The notes under the pieces were generated by a model. It saw nothing but the letters and a program-made list of their open reading frames with translations. It was not told where the DNA came from and searched no databases. DNA of 64,000 nucleotides from an uncultured Flavobacteriaceae bacterium (GTDB taxonomy: Bacteria > Bacteroidota > Bacteroidia > Flavobacteriales > Flavobacteriaceae). Positions 8,066 through 18,146 of the stretch are shown one piece after another (the first letter of the stretch is position 1; each line of letters starts with the position of its first letter). The stretch covers positions 80,279 to 144,278 of the forward strand of contig CANNGA010000011.1 of the NCBI GenBank assembly GCA_947504035.1. Reading direction: 5' to 3'. The position numbers and the translations under genes were made by a program.

Positions 8066-10225
8066 TTATTGACATTTAAGTACAGTACTTTTCAAATGTT
8101 CTTGTAATGAAGTTCCCCCTACAGAAATCGTAAATGTTCCTGGCTCTACGACTTTCTTTAAATCTTGATTCAGCACATTCAATTCATCGAAACCTAAATT
8201 AAATGTTACCGTTTTTGTTTCTCCTGGTTTAAGCGTTATTCGTTTAAAGCCTTTTAGCATTTTAAGATAACGTCCTACAGAAGCATGATCGTCTCTAACA
8301 TACATTTGCACGACTTCATCTCCTAATCGCGCTCCTGTATTTGTAACTTCAACACTTACAGTCGTATGGCCATCGATACCTATTTTTGATGCTGCTAATT
8401 GTGGTGTACCATAGGTAAACGTTGTATAACTTAAACCATGTCCAAATGGAAATAATGGTGATTTATCTGAAAATCTGTATTTTCCTTTTCCTGATCCAAT
8501 AAAATCTGGACGTTCTAAATATGTTGTTGGAATTTGACCTATAGCTCTTGGAAAAGATACCGTTAACTTTCCTCCTGGGTTAACATCTCCAAAAAGTGCA
8601 TCTGCTATAGCGTCTCCCGAATGCATTCCTAAATACCATGTTTCTAATACAGATGGTATGTTTTCTGCAATATAATTTACCGTTAACGGTCTTCCATTAA
8701 TTAAGACAACGATAACTGGTTTACCTGTTTTATGAATTGCTTCTACCAATTCATTTTGTAATCCATATAAATCTAAATCGGAACGATCACCTCCTTCTCC
8801 ACAAGTACGCTTAGAGCCACCAACAACCAATACAACAGCATCTGATTTTTTGGCTGCTGCAACAGCTTTTGGTATTCCAGCCTTAGACGTTCCTAATAAA
8901 CTCACACCTTGCGCATAATTAATTTTAACGTTATCACCTACTTTCTGTTTTATCCCATCTAAAACAGACACATAATAAGGGGGTACTCCAGAGTAGCCTC
9001 CTAAAAGCGTAAACGTTCCTTTAGCAGGTTTGTTTTCATGAGCATTAGGCCCTATTACGGCTAAAGACTTTATCTTATCAAGATTTAATGGCAACAAGTT
9101 GCCTTCATTCTTAAGCAATACAATCGCTTTTTTAGCCATTTCATAAGCATGGTCTTGATGTTCTTTTTTACTTACTGCAACATTTTCATCCACAACTTTT
9201 GCTGCTTTATCGAATAGGCCTAAGTTATGTTTCGCAGTAAGTATTCTAGTGGCTGCCTCGTCTATGTACTTTACTAATTTTGGATTTTTCTCTAAAGTAT
9301 CTTTTAATACGGTACTATGATAAGCGTAAAGGTGTAATGGTTTTTTAATTACCAAATCCATATCTACTCCCGCTTTTAGTCCTAAAAGCGCAGCTTCAGC
9401 CCTTGTTTCTGTAATAAAATGCATGGTTTGTAAACGTCCTACATCGTTATTATCAGATACTAAAAAACCATCAAAACCTAGTTCTCCTCTTAAAACGTCT
9501 TTCAATAGCCATGTATTCATGTGGCATGGTACACCATTAAAATCTTGGTGCCCTGGCATAATACACCCTACTTTTGCTTCTTTTACAGCGGCTTCAAAAG
9601 GCGGTAAGAATACTTCACGTAAGCGGCGTTCAGACATATCACTAAAACCGCCATTAATACCTCTTCTATTTTCTGGATATCCGATAAAATGTTTTGCAGT
9701 AGTCAATACATGGTTCTCATCAAATCGTTCTTCACCTGTACCTTGCATCCCTTCAATAAAAGCGACTCCCATTCTTGATACCAAGTATGGATCTTCACCA
9801 TAAGATTCTTCCACACGACCGTATCTAGGGTCTCCCGTAATAACATCTAAATTTGGTGAATAAATATGGCTTATATCTAAACTACGTGCTTCCAAAGCTG
9901 TCTGCGATGCCATGGTTCTAACAAGCTCTGGATCCCAAGTAGACCCACAGGCTATGGCTTGAGGATATACCGTTACACCACCGTCTTCCCATAAACCATG
10001 TAAGCCTTCACTGTACTTCATTCTAGGAATGCCTAATCTTTCATTTGCTGGTGCATCCTGAGTCATTTCAGCAATCTTTTCTTCCAAAGTCATTTCGCTG
10101 ATAAGCTGTTTCACTTTTTCTGGGACTTCTGTACGTTGCGAATTCCCTGTTGCTTTAGATGCTGTTCCTGAATCACAGTTTACTATTGCTAATGCAATAA
10201 CGATGATACATGCTAATTTCTTCAT
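8066..10225 (-). CDS. GH3 glycoside hydrolase lipoprotein, beta-glucosidase/xylosidase-like
   Basis: The 719-residue protein has a lipoprotein signal (VNCD, Cys17). The GH3 barrel contains YSEGLHGLWEDGG, DPRYGRVEESYGEDP and AKHFIGYPENRRG, with nucleophile Asp258 in LVSDNNDVGRL. The second domain has VLLKNEGNLLPL, and a fibronectin III-like domain ends the protein. It is the second gene of an operon with the GH5 gene (34-bp gap) and should hydrolyse exo-linked beta-sugars in the periplasm. The glycone is not predictable from sequence alone. It is distinct from the GH3 at 5556-7757 and closer in motif style to the one at 53746-56019. Confidence 0.88.
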   Translation of the reverse strand: MKKLACIIVIALAIVNCDSGTASKATGNSQRTEVPEKVKQLISEMTLEEKIAEMTQDAPANERLGIPRMKYSEGLHGLWEDGGVTVYPQAIACGSTWDPELVRTMASQTALEARSLDISHIYSPNLDVITGDPRYGRVEESYGEDPYLVSRMGVAFIEGMQGTGEERFDENHVLTTAKHFIGYPENRRGINGGFSDMSERRLREVFLPPFEAAVKEAKVGCIMPGHQDFNGVPCHMNTWLLKDVLRGELGFDGFLVSDNNDVGRLQTMHFITETRAEAALLGLKAGVDMDLVIKKPLHLYAYHSTVLKDTLEKNPKLVKYIDEAATRILTAKHNLGLFDKAAKVVDENVAVSKKEHQDHAYEMAKKAIVLLKNEGNLLPLNLDKIKSLAVIGPNAHENKPAKGTFTLLGGYSGVPPYYVSVLDGIKQKVGDNVKINYAQGVSLLGTSKAGIPKAVAAAKKSDAVVLVVGGSKRTCGEGGDRSDLDLYGLQNELVEAIHKTGKPVIVVLINGRPLTVNYIAENIPSVLETWYLGMHSGDAIADALFGDVNPGGKLTVSFPRAIGQIPTTYLERPDFIGSGKGKYRFSDKSPLFPFGHGLSYTTFTYGTPQLAASKIGIDGHTTVSVEVTNTGARLGDEVVQMYVRDDHASVGRYLKMLKGFKRITLKPGETKTVTFNLGFDELNVLNQDLKKVVEPGTFTISVGGTSLQEHLKSTVLKCQ

Positions 10226-10259
10226 TAAATTTTAAATTTTATAGTGTGTAATTGTTTAT

Positions 10260-11651
10260 TTAAAAATTTCGTAAGCCTGGAACTATTTTAATATTTAAGC
10301 GTTTTCTACCTTTTGGCCACTTTAATATGATTAATTTTTGTCTAAAAGCATCCCAAATAAAGTCTGAAGCACTTACATTGTAAGGGCTTTTATACGTTTC
10401 CATACCTACGGTCTTTAAAGGGTCGTAATATAACACTATATCGTCATCTATTAAAATAGAAAATCCATCTGGATAGTGTCTATTGGCTCCTATAAATAAA
10501 GTTGAAGGCCCTTTAGCGTAATCTGGCACAATATTAAGACTTAAAGTTCGCTTAGCGTGATCAAATAAAAAAGATTGAATATCTCCTGCTATGGCCTGCG
10601 GAAAAGGTCTCGCAATAACGTCTGTAATGTATTTGCGTTCTACAGTACCAACGTCTGTGCTATCACTAAAAATAGACCATGTAGATGGGCCTCCCGGTAA
10701 AAAGTGTTGCATGCTTCTATTTCCTAAAAACCAAGCTTTTATAGCCCCTACCCCCATACGATCAAAAACTTCTGCGGTTCTAATATAAAGCTCTCGGTAT
10801 TTTAATTGTCCTAAATTACCTTGAATAAGAGTATCTGTAGTGGCAAAGGTAGGAAACCCCCATTCGCCTATTAAAATTGGAGCTTTTAACATATCTGACT
10901 CTCTATCAAAGCGGTCCATATTTCGCTTTATAAAATCTATATCATTTTGATAGATATGCGGTGCAAAAACAATGTTTTTTCTATTTATGGGCGCTGTTAC
11001 TTCAGAATATTGGTTGTTATCTATTTTCTCTCCTTTATTCATAAAAATAGATTGAAACAATATGAGTTTATCTGCATTTATGTTTTGACTTTCATCTATT
11101 ATCTTTTGATAAAGCGGAATAAGGAAATCATTTGTTAATTTTTCATAAGACATCTTCATGGTTAATTTTCTAGGTTCATTAACGACATCGTAACCTAAAA
11201 CCGAGGTATTCGTAGCATACCTGTTCCAAATGACTTTCCAAGCGTCTATATACGTTTTATATTCTCCTTTTTTATTTTTCCAAAACGTTTCCCAAACAAA
11301 TTTATCTACACCATAAACAGTCATTTTAAAAACAGTCTTTATTCCAGAATGCTGTCCTAAAGCAACCAAAGTATCTAACTTTTTAAGGTAATTGGGGTCT
11401 AATTTCCCTCCAGGAAAACGACTCAACTTACCCAATTCTAATCTTATGACTTGCGTATTAGCCCCCATACGCACCATACGCGCATAATCATCACTGCTAA
11501 AAAACACTTCCCCTTCATGATCATTTGTATTTACAACAAATCCTCTTGGTATGACATGCCGTCCTAAATCATCTCTTAGACCATGCTTAATTTGCGCTGA
11601 AACGTGTAGTGTTGTCAATACAAGCGTCCATAATATTACTTTAATTTTCAT
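10260..11651 (-). CDS. GH5-like glycoside hydrolase with C-terminal beta domain
   Basis: The 463-residue secreted protein has a signal peptide ending VSAQ (residue 20). The TIM-barrel features are an N-terminal PRGFVVNTND strand, YDVVNEP with the acid/base Glu159, HIYQND, and IGEWGFPTF with the nucleophile Glu263. The last ~110 residues form a beta-rich domain resembling the GH5 C-terminal domain seen in endoglycoceramidase-like members. It is the first gene of an operon with the GH3 at 8066 and has its own PUL operator. GH5 is not a core ulvan family, so the target is open: a beta-linked side chain of the sulfated glycan or a second glycan. Confidence 0.8.
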   Translation of the reverse strand: MKIKVILWTLVLTTLHVSAQIKHGLRDDLGRHVIPRGFVVNTNDHEGEVFFSSDDYARMVRMGANTQVIRLELGKLSRFPGGKLDPNYLKKLDTLVALGQHSGIKTVFKMTVYGVDKFVWETFWKNKKGEYKTYIDAWKVIWNRYATNTSVLGYDVVNEPRKLTMKMSYEKLTNDFLIPLYQKIIDESQNINADKLILFQSIFMNKGEKIDNNQYSEVTAPINRKNIVFAPHIYQNDIDFIKRNMDRFDRESDMLKAPILIGEWGFPTFATTDTLIQGNLGQLKYRELYIRTAEVFDRMGVGAIKAWFLGNRSMQHFLPGGPSTWSIFSDSTDVGTVERKYITDVIARPFPQAIAGDIQSFLFDHAKRTLSLNIVPDYAKGPSTLFIGANRHYPDGFSILIDDDIVLYYDPLKTVGMETYKSPYNVSASDFIWDAFRQKLIILKWPKGRKRLNIKIVPGLRNF

Positions 11652-11689
11652 CTAAATTTTCTTTTATAATATATACCATTTTTAACCTT

Positions 11690-11732
11690 CAAATGTATGG
11701 TCTTATATCTGTTTCAGTGTCCTGAACAGTAC
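11690..11732 (-). promoter_or_regulatory. PUL operator and -7 element of the GH5-GH3 operon
   Basis: The minus strand reads GTACTG-TTCA-GGACAC (11717-11732). A perfect TAnnTTTG element, TACATTTG, lies at 11690-11697 with its first base 25 bp from the first G of the box. The start codon is about 40 bp further. Confidence 0.7.
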
Positions 11733-11806
11733 TGCTAGCCTAGTTATCTTAAAATGACGTCTCACTAAAAGTATTGAATACTTCCGTATACAAGCTCCTT
11801 ATTTAT

Positions 11807-11841
11807 AAAAAAACCGAAAGATTGTATCTTCCGGTTTTTTA
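11807..11841 (-). terminator. Rho-independent terminator of susCD
   Basis: The stem AAAAACCG.AAG / CTTCCGGTTTTT has a single mismatch and A/T tails. It lies 37 bp after the SusD stop codon and separates susCD from the GH5 operon. Confidence 0.85.
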
Positions 11842-11877
11842 AAACTAAAACTGTAATGTACTTAAACAATTAAATGT

Positions 11878-13461
11878 TTATCTATATCCATTGTTGGTTG
11901 GATCGGATTCTAGTAATATTGGATTTAATTCTAATTGCTGTAATGGAATTGGTAATTTCACATGCCATGGTCTTATATTTTCACTAGGATTCCAAAAACG
12001 GTATTCTAAATCCTGAACTACATCTAACAATATCCCCCAACGAATTAAATCGTAACGTCTATGTGCTTCCCCTGCTAATTCCCACTTTCGTTCGTCGTAA
12101 ATAGCTTCTCTAAATTGCTGTTGAGACAATCCTGTTAACTCCCATTCTGCTTGAGTTTCGTAAGCACGTTCTCTAACAGCATGAATGTACTGATAAGCAT
12201 TTCCTGGCCCATTAATTTCATTTTCACATTCAGCCGCCATTAAAAATACATCTGCCATACGAAATACCAACCTATTATCTGAATGGTTAAAACGTGGTGA
12301 ATTATTCACATCTAAGTTCCAAAATTTAGGCATATAAGGAAAGTTCAACTCAAAGCCTAAATAAGTATCTGCTATGTTTAAAGGTCTTCTCAAATCGTTC
12401 AAAGGAAAGTTTTCTGCAAAATCCATTGAAGCCACTTGTAAACCTGTACCATTAAAAGCTTCTCCTCTAGCACTTAGTGCCTCTCTTAGAGCTCCTCTTT
12501 CATCAGAATTTTTAGGTTCATCTCTTAATCGAGGACTATACATACTTGGTCTCCAGTTTCCATTACCAAAAACAGTACGTAAACTACCATCTGCTCCTGC
12601 TACTCCTTCAATAAATTGTCCTCTAATATCTTTTGCAAAATCTAAAGACCAAATAATTTCTGCATTATACTCGTTATTAGGATCGAATACATCTGCATAA
12701 TTAGGTAATAGGCTGTGCGGCGATTCGTTAATAATCTCTAAACATTTCGCCAAAGCTAAAGGCCATTCACGACGCTGCATTAATATTTTAGCTTCTATAA
12801 TAGCGGCTGCCCATTTTGTCGCCCTTCCGCGTTCACTTTCTGGATAGGTACTGGGTAGGATGTCTTGAGCAAACCTTAAATCTTCTAAAACTCCGTTCAA
12901 AATAATTGCCTCATCAGTTCTCACCAATACTCTAATCTCTTCTAAAGCGAGAGGAGTGTCATAATAAGGTGCATCTCCCCATAAATTGGTGATATGCCAA
13001 TAACATAACGCACGAGCAAAACGCGCTTCTGCTATAATATCTATTTGAGATTCTGGCAAAATTGCTTCATTGCCATCAACACGATCTATTAAAATATTTG
13101 CATTAAAAATAATGCGATACAAATCTGCCCATGTATCAGAAACACTCATGCGTTGTACCGATCTGTCTGCTATAGCTTCGTTTAAAGAATAATTACCTAA
13201 AGGTTCTACAAAGTTAGCTGCTCTGTTAGGCTCTATAATATCTGCACCATTGTCGTAAAAATGATCTAATCCAACTTGACCATAAATGGAGTTATTCTTC
13301 ATAATGGCATACATGCCTGTTATGATCAACCTTGCATCACTTTCAGACGCAAAAAAATCTTCGGGTGTAATTTGCCCTTTTGCCTCTTCTTCTAAAAATC
13401 GCTCACAGCTAAAACTTAAAGCTATTATTAAGAGGTATAAATATATATGTTTTGTTTTCAT
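11878..13461 (-). CDS. SusD/RagB family outer-membrane glycan-binding lipoprotein
   Basis: The 527-residue lipoprotein has the signal ALSFSC (Cys19). It follows with FLEEEAKGQITPEDFFAS, the usual SusD N-terminus, and has the SusD TPR-like helical region (EARFARALCYWHITNLWGDAPYYDTPL) and C-terminal motif (DERKWELAGEAHRRYDLIRWG). It would form the lid on the SusC channel and capture oligosaccharides. It is encoded 86 bp downstream of susC in the usual order. This is the only SusCD pair in the window. Confidence 0.95.
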   Translation of the reverse strand: MKTKHIYLYLLIIALSFSCERFLEEEAKGQITPEDFFASESDARLIITGMYAIMKNNSIYGQVGLDHFYDNGADIIEPNRAANFVEPLGNYSLNEAIADRSVQRMSVSDTWADLYRIIFNANILIDRVDGNEAILPESQIDIIAEARFARALCYWHITNLWGDAPYYDTPLALEEIRVLVRTDEAIILNGVLEDLRFAQDILPSTYPESERGRATKWAAAIIEAKILMQRREWPLALAKCLEIINESPHSLLPNYADVFDPNNEYNAEIIWSLDFAKDIRGQFIEGVAGADGSLRTVFGNGNWRPSMYSPRLRDEPKNSDERGALREALSARGEAFNGTGLQVASMDFAENFPLNDLRRPLNIADTYLGFELNFPYMPKFWNLDVNNSPRFNHSDNRLVFRMADVFLMAAECENEINGPGNAYQYIHAVRERAYETQAEWELTGLSQQQFREAIYDERKWELAGEAHRRYDLIRWGILLDVVQDLEYRFWNPSENIRPWHVKLPIPLQQLELNPILLESDPTNNGYR

Positions 13462-13547
13462 CTTAAATTCTAATTTTTATGAGAATATCCTGTTTTTATA
13501 ATATTTAAATACCACATCTAAATACATAACAAGCGTCTCCCTATTTC

Positions 13548-16500
13548 TTAAAACGTTACATTTAAACCAAGAGTTATCACTCTTGGATTAGGGTAATTGG
13601 CACCTGCAAAACCTTGCGCTATGTTTCCTAGGCCTGATCTGCCAAAATTACTGGTCTCTGGATCGATCAATCTAAAATTAGATACTAGAAGTAAATTACT
13701 ACCAGACACGTATATTGTTGCATTTTTAAGTGCATTTAAATGCATTTTTTCTACAGGAAGATTATAAGCTAATCGCACTGTTTTTAAACGTAAGTGCGAT
13801 CCATCTTCTACGTACTCAGAATTAGGAGGCGTATCTGTAACAGAATCTGCTCCAGCTCTAGGGATATTTGATGTTGGATTTTGCGGCGTCCAACGGTTAG
13901 CTAACTCTGCAAACTTGGTAGTTTCGCCTCTATTGAAAAAGTGATTACGTGTTCTAAGGTTATAAACTTCATTACCTAAAGTGCCTTGAAAGTAAAATGA
14001 AAAATCCCAATTCTTGTATGAAAACGAATTTTCTAAACCAAAAATTAAATCTGGTAAAGGGCTTCCTAAAACCACGGCATCTTCCGTTGAGATAATTCCA
14101 TCTCCATTTACATCTTCAAAACGAGACCCCCCAACAACTTGGGGATCGGTTAACCCAGAAGCGTCTATTTCTTCCTGACTTTTCCACGTACCTAAAAAAC
14201 GCACCCCTGTAAACACAGGAACCGACTCTCCTACAATTAATCGTGTATTACCTGATCCTAAAATTTCATCTACGGTAAGGTCTATAAAATCGACATCACC
14301 AAGATCTAATATTTCATTTTTATTAGCCGATAAGTTTAACGTTGTATTCCAATTAAAATGGCTCGTGTTAATATTTGTTGAATTTATAAGTAATTCCCAT
14401 CCTTGATTTTCTAAAGCACCAACATTTTGGAGCTGTGTTGTAAATCCAGTTTGTCTCGGTATACTTACATCTAATAACAGGTCATCAGTACGTTTATAAT
14501 AGTAATTAAACTCTGTAAATAATCGACCTCCAAAGAAAGAGGCTTCTAAAGCAACATCAAACGAACTTGTCACCTCCCATTCTAAATTTGGATTTGAAGG
14601 TCTACCAAAGGTTAAACCGCCTCTTTCATTACCATTAACTGTCGTGTTCGCTTCTACTAAAACACCTTTTGTACTCCCTGGTTGTATAGCTTGGTTACCT
14701 GCTTGTCCATAACTAGCTCTTATTTTTAAATCTTGAAATACATTTTGATTTTGCATAAAAGGTTCTTCGGAAATCTTCCATGCGAGCGCTACAGAAGGGA
14801 AGAAATTATATTGATTCTCTGTTGCAAAGACAGAACTACCATCTGCTCTTCCTACTAAAGTTAACAAATATTTATCTTTATAAGAATAATTCAAACGTCC
14901 AAAAAAGGACGCTAATTGAAATTGAGTAAAATCACTATTTACTGTACTACGGCTTGGATCTGAAAACGATAAATCATTAAAACCAACAACATCACTGGTT
15001 ATTCCAAAAGCCTCAGACAAGGATGTCTCTGTAGTTACCTTTTGAAATGAAGCACCTCCTAGTGCTGTTACATTGTGGTTTTTACCAATGGTAGATTGGT
15101 ATTGCATTGTATTTTCATTATTCCATCCTACCGAAGCATCTTGTTCTACACTAGCATCTCCAAGCGCATTGATTACTAATAGATTTGGTTGCTGACTAGA
15201 ATTAAATCTATTGCGCTTAATATTGTTAAATTCTGGGTTAAATGTAGATTTTAATGTCCATTTCTCACTTGGTTTATATTCTAAATACAAAGTCCCCAAT
15301 AAATTATTAGTAAGTGTCTCGTTAATATTTAAACCTGCATTAGCTATAGGGTTAGAGAAAGGCGCTCCAACAACATCGTTAAATCCACTAAAAGTACCAT
15401 CTTCATTACGTATAGGTTGAGTTCGTAGTGTACTAAATGCTGTTCCAAAGCCAACGACTCCATTGTCTTGTTCTAATCTAGAATAGTTTATTTTAAACCC
15501 TGTTTTAAGTTTATCGCTTAATTTGATATCTAAATTTGCTCTAAAAATATACTTTTCGATGCCTGAAGTTATAATAATCCCTTCTTGATTGAAATAGTTT
15601 AAAGACGTATAATAGTTTACATTATCGTTTGCTCCTGTTACAGATACATCTGCATTTTGAATTGGTGCTGGTCTTAACAATAAGTCAAACCAATCATTAT
15701 TGGGATATGTAGAAGGCGCATCAGGAAAAGGTATAGCTACATTTCTAAATGTTGCACTTTCGTTTGTAAATGAAATTTGCTCTTCTTGAGATAACAACTC
15801 TGGTAATTCTGGCACTAATTGCATACTTGTGTACAAATTTACATTAACTTCTGGTTTGCCTTTACCTACACCTGTTCCTCCTTTAGTCGTTACAAGTACA
15901 ACACCATTTGCTCCTCTAGCCCCGTAGATAGCTATAGAAGAGGCATCTTTTAAAACTTCAATAGATTTAATATCATTACTATTGATATTATTGAGGTTAA
16001 AGTTCGTTCCAACAATAATACCATCTATCACCCATAAAGGTTCATTACTTCCTGTAATAGAATTACCACCACGTATTCTAATCGCAGTTCCAGCTCCTGG
16101 AGCACCGCTTACTTGTGTGACTTGAACCCCTGCTGCTCTACCCTGTAGTGCTTGGTCAACTCTAGCTACAGGTACTACCGTTAAATCTTCTGCCGTTACA
16201 GAAGCTACAGAACCTGTTAAATCTGATTTGCGTTGTGTACCATAACCGATAATGACAACCTCATCAAGCTCATTGTCTTGCTCTAAAACGATGTCAATCG
16301 TTTGTTTTGTCCCTACCAAAATTTCTTTACTAGAGTACCCAACATAAGAAAACACTAAAGTGCTCTTTGCACCTGCTTCAATTTTATACTTCCCGTCAAA
16401 ATCTGTGCTTGTGCCTTTTGAACTTCCTTTTATAACAACGGTTGCCCCAGGAAGAGGTTGTCCATCGGCTGTTATCGTTCCAGAAATAGTTTGAGCATAA

Positions 16501-16589
16501 GACATTGCCGTAAACGACAACATCAAGATGACGCACAACCACATGCGCCTAAAGCCATAAAAGACTCCTTTTCCAATCTGTAGTTTCAT
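13548..16589 (-). CDS. SusC/RagA family TonB-dependent outer-membrane transporter
   Basis: The 1013-residue protein has a signal peptide ending MSYAQ (residue 33). A carboxypeptidase-like regulatory domain follows (TISGTITADGQPLPGATVVIKGSSKGTS). Next is the plug with the Bacteroidota TonB-plug signature (VVIGYGTQRKSDLTGSV and IRIRGGNSITGSNEPLWVIDG). A 22-strand barrel ends in an aromatic residue (LNVTF). It imports oligosaccharides with the SusD partner. The PUL operator lies directly upstream, and 86 bp separate it from susD. The length is normal and there are no signs of truncation. Confidence 0.96.
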   Translation of the reverse strand: MKLQIGKGVFYGFRRMWLCVILMLSFTAMSYAQTISGTITADGQPLPGATVVIKGSSKGTSTDFDGKYKIEAGAKSTLVFSYVGYSSKEILVGTKQTIDIVLEQDNELDEVVIIGYGTQRKSDLTGSVASVTAEDLTVVPVARVDQALQGRAAGVQVTQVSGAPGAGTAIRIRGGNSITGSNEPLWVIDGIIVGTNFNLNNINSNDIKSIEVLKDASSIAIYGARGANGVVLVTTKGGTGVGKGKPEVNVNLYTSMQLVPELPELLSQEEQISFTNESATFRNVAIPFPDAPSTYPNNDWFDLLLRPAPIQNADVSVTGANDNVNYYTSLNYFNQEGIIITSGIEKYIFRANLDIKLSDKLKTGFKINYSRLEQDNGVVGFGTAFSTLRTQPIRNEDGTFSGFNDVVGAPFSNPIANAGLNINETLTNNLLGTLYLEYKPSEKWTLKSTFNPEFNNIKRNRFNSSQQPNLLVINALGDASVEQDASVGWNNENTMQYQSTIGKNHNVTALGGASFQKVTTETSLSEAFGITSDVVGFNDLSFSDPSRSTVNSDFTQFQLASFFGRLNYSYKDKYLLTLVGRADGSSVFATENQYNFFPSVALAWKISEEPFMQNQNVFQDLKIRASYGQAGNQAIQPGSTKGVLVEANTTVNGNERGGLTFGRPSNPNLEWEVTSSFDVALEASFFGGRLFTEFNYYYKRTDDLLLDVSIPRQTGFTTQLQNVGALENQGWELLINSTNINTSHFNWNTTLNLSANKNEILDLGDVDFIDLTVDEILGSGNTRLIVGESVPVFTGVRFLGTWKSQEEIDASGLTDPQVVGGSRFEDVNGDGIISTEDAVVLGSPLPDLIFGLENSFSYKNWDFSFYFQGTLGNEVYNLRTRNHFFNRGETTKFAELANRWTPQNPTSNIPRAGADSVTDTPPNSEYVEDGSHLRLKTVRLAYNLPVEKMHLNALKNATIYVSGSNLLLVSNFRLIDPETSNFGRSGLGNIAQGFAGANYPNPRVITLGLNVTF

Positions 16590-16620
16590 AAATATTTAAG
16601 TTAATTAGTTATTTAATTTT

Positions 16621-16663
16621 CTAAAATATTTGTTAAAAACTAATAGGCTATCCTGCACTATCC
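16621..16663 (-). promoter_or_regulatory. PUL operator and -7 element of susCD
   Basis: This is the clearest copy: two identical half-sites GGATAG-TGCA-GGATAG (minus strand, 16648-16663) with a 10-bp period. The -7-like hexamer TATTTTAG (16621-16628) starts 25 bp downstream of the second half-site. The susC start codon is 32 bp further. Confidence 0.75.
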
Positions 16664-17295
16664 GCTACATACCGGTATTATTAACCTACTTTCACATATG
16701 CTTTTTCATTTTTTTAACAAGAAAAAGAATACCAGAAGCTTTAAGAGTCGAACTTTAGAGCATTTTAACATGTACGAATAAGTATCTTTTTATAAGAAGA
16801 AAATTATAATATTTTTTTTAACCAAATACCATGATATGACCTTTTTTCTTACAATAAAACATTAAATGATTGCTTTTATAAATGACCTGTAAACATTGTG
16901 AGAAGGATGCGCTGGGTCTAAAATCGTATTGCATATTTTAACAATAAGAACTTTGGCAATGGTTATCATAGTCCTTCAAATTTGAATACCACCAATATGG
17001 TATAGATTAAAACAGAATTAAGAATCTATAATCACCATTCTACTATTGTTTTTTAACATCAGAAGCCTAAATGAGAATTGAAAAGAATACGCATGTTTGG
17101 ATCTATTTCGCAGGCGTAAGCTTTCATACAAAAACATGAAATATACAAGGCATTCCGTATTTAAAATTTAGGATAAGCTTTAATGAATTCAATCCGCCCT
17201 AAAGTCTTGTCGCATACCTACTGGCATTTAAAATTAAGATGTAACGGTCTCTAACAAAAGTAAAATAGAATCTTGTTTTATTTAAAACACCATTT
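16664..17295. other. Long non-coding intergenic region
   Basis: Between susC and the DUF1080 gene I see no convincing open reading frame, no hairpin terminator and no similarity to the neighbouring genes on either strand. It may hold decayed sequence. Confidence 0.4.
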
Positions 17296-18075
17296 TTATA
17301 GAGATTTTAGTCTTATGTTTTTATATGCTATGGTCATTGGTGGCCCTTTATGTACTTGAACGCCTATATAACCTTCTAAGCTGTTATTTATGGTATCTAA
17401 GTCAGTTACATCACTCATCAAAATACCATTAACGTAGTGTTGCATTCTGTTCCCCTTTATAATAAGATGCATGCTATTCCATCCCTTAGCATTTATGTGA
17501 GATCTTAGAACCTCTTTTTTCTCTAACTGCGCGGTTACTTGTCTTGATTGCCAACAGTTTTTCTTGACATTGGCACGCAAGTTAGTCGCATGAATGCTAT
17601 CAGGCATTTGAGGTATAATAACCACTTCTCCCATATAAGCTAAAGTGGTACGCTTTTTTTCTTCATAATTCTGCCCAACGTAACGTTTTTGACCATCTAT
17701 ATCCGATTGGTAGCCTCTTAATCTAAAAGGCTGTCCTTCTATAAATGTACTTCTGTAGTTGACCCCACTATTACCAAATTCGGAAACCTTATAATCTAAT
17801 TTAAGCTCGAAATCTCTAGGTTTATCCTTTTTATAAATAATAAACGAATTCTGTTTTAGTAGCGTTTGCGAAGTTACGGTTCCTAGCAATTCCCCATCCT
17901 TAACGCTCCAATATTTAGGATCACCAGACCAGCCCTCTAAATTTTCACCATTAAAAATAGGTATAAATCCGTTTTCTATATTTGTTGGTACTGGTTGAGA
18001 GATTTCAAGTGTTTTTTTTGAAATTTCTTTACACTGTAATACACTTAACACTAAAATAAAACTCCAAACTTTCAT
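17296..18075 (-). CDS. DUF1080 / 3-keto-disaccharide hydrolase family protein
   Basis: The 259-residue protein has a lipoprotein-like signal (VLQC, Cys15). It is a single DUF1080 domain: FIPIFNGENLEGWSGDPKYW, VKDGELLG, a GNSGVNYRS strand, and GWNSMHLIIKGNRMQHYVNG, ending in IGVQVHKGPPMTIAYKNIRL. This laminarin-lectin-like fold binds and in some members cleaves 3-keto-glycosides. It is last in a run of minus-strand genes (GH43, sulfatase, heparinase-like, DUF1080), with 71 bp to the heparinase-like gene. A 3-ketosugar route would need a sugar C3-dehydrogenase, which is not in this window, so simple carbohydrate binding is also possible. Confidence 0.85.
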   Translation of the reverse strand: MKVWSFILVLSVLQCKEISKKTLEISQPVPTNIENGFIPIFNGENLEGWSGDPKYWSVKDGELLGTVTSQTLLKQNSFIIYKKDKPRDFELKLDYKVSEFGNSGVNYRSTFIEGQPFRLRGYQSDIDGQKRYVGQNYEEKKRTTLAYMGEVVIIPQMPDSIHATNLRANVKKNCWQSRQVTAQLEKKEVLRSHINAKGWNSMHLIIKGNRMQHYVNGILMSDVTDLDTINNSLEGYIGVQVHKGPPMTIAYKNIRLKSL

Positions 18076-18146
18076 GATTTTAATTATGTTTTACCGTTTG
18101 ACACAGTTGATTTATTTTGAGAAGTATTACCCGTTATATTTTAAAC

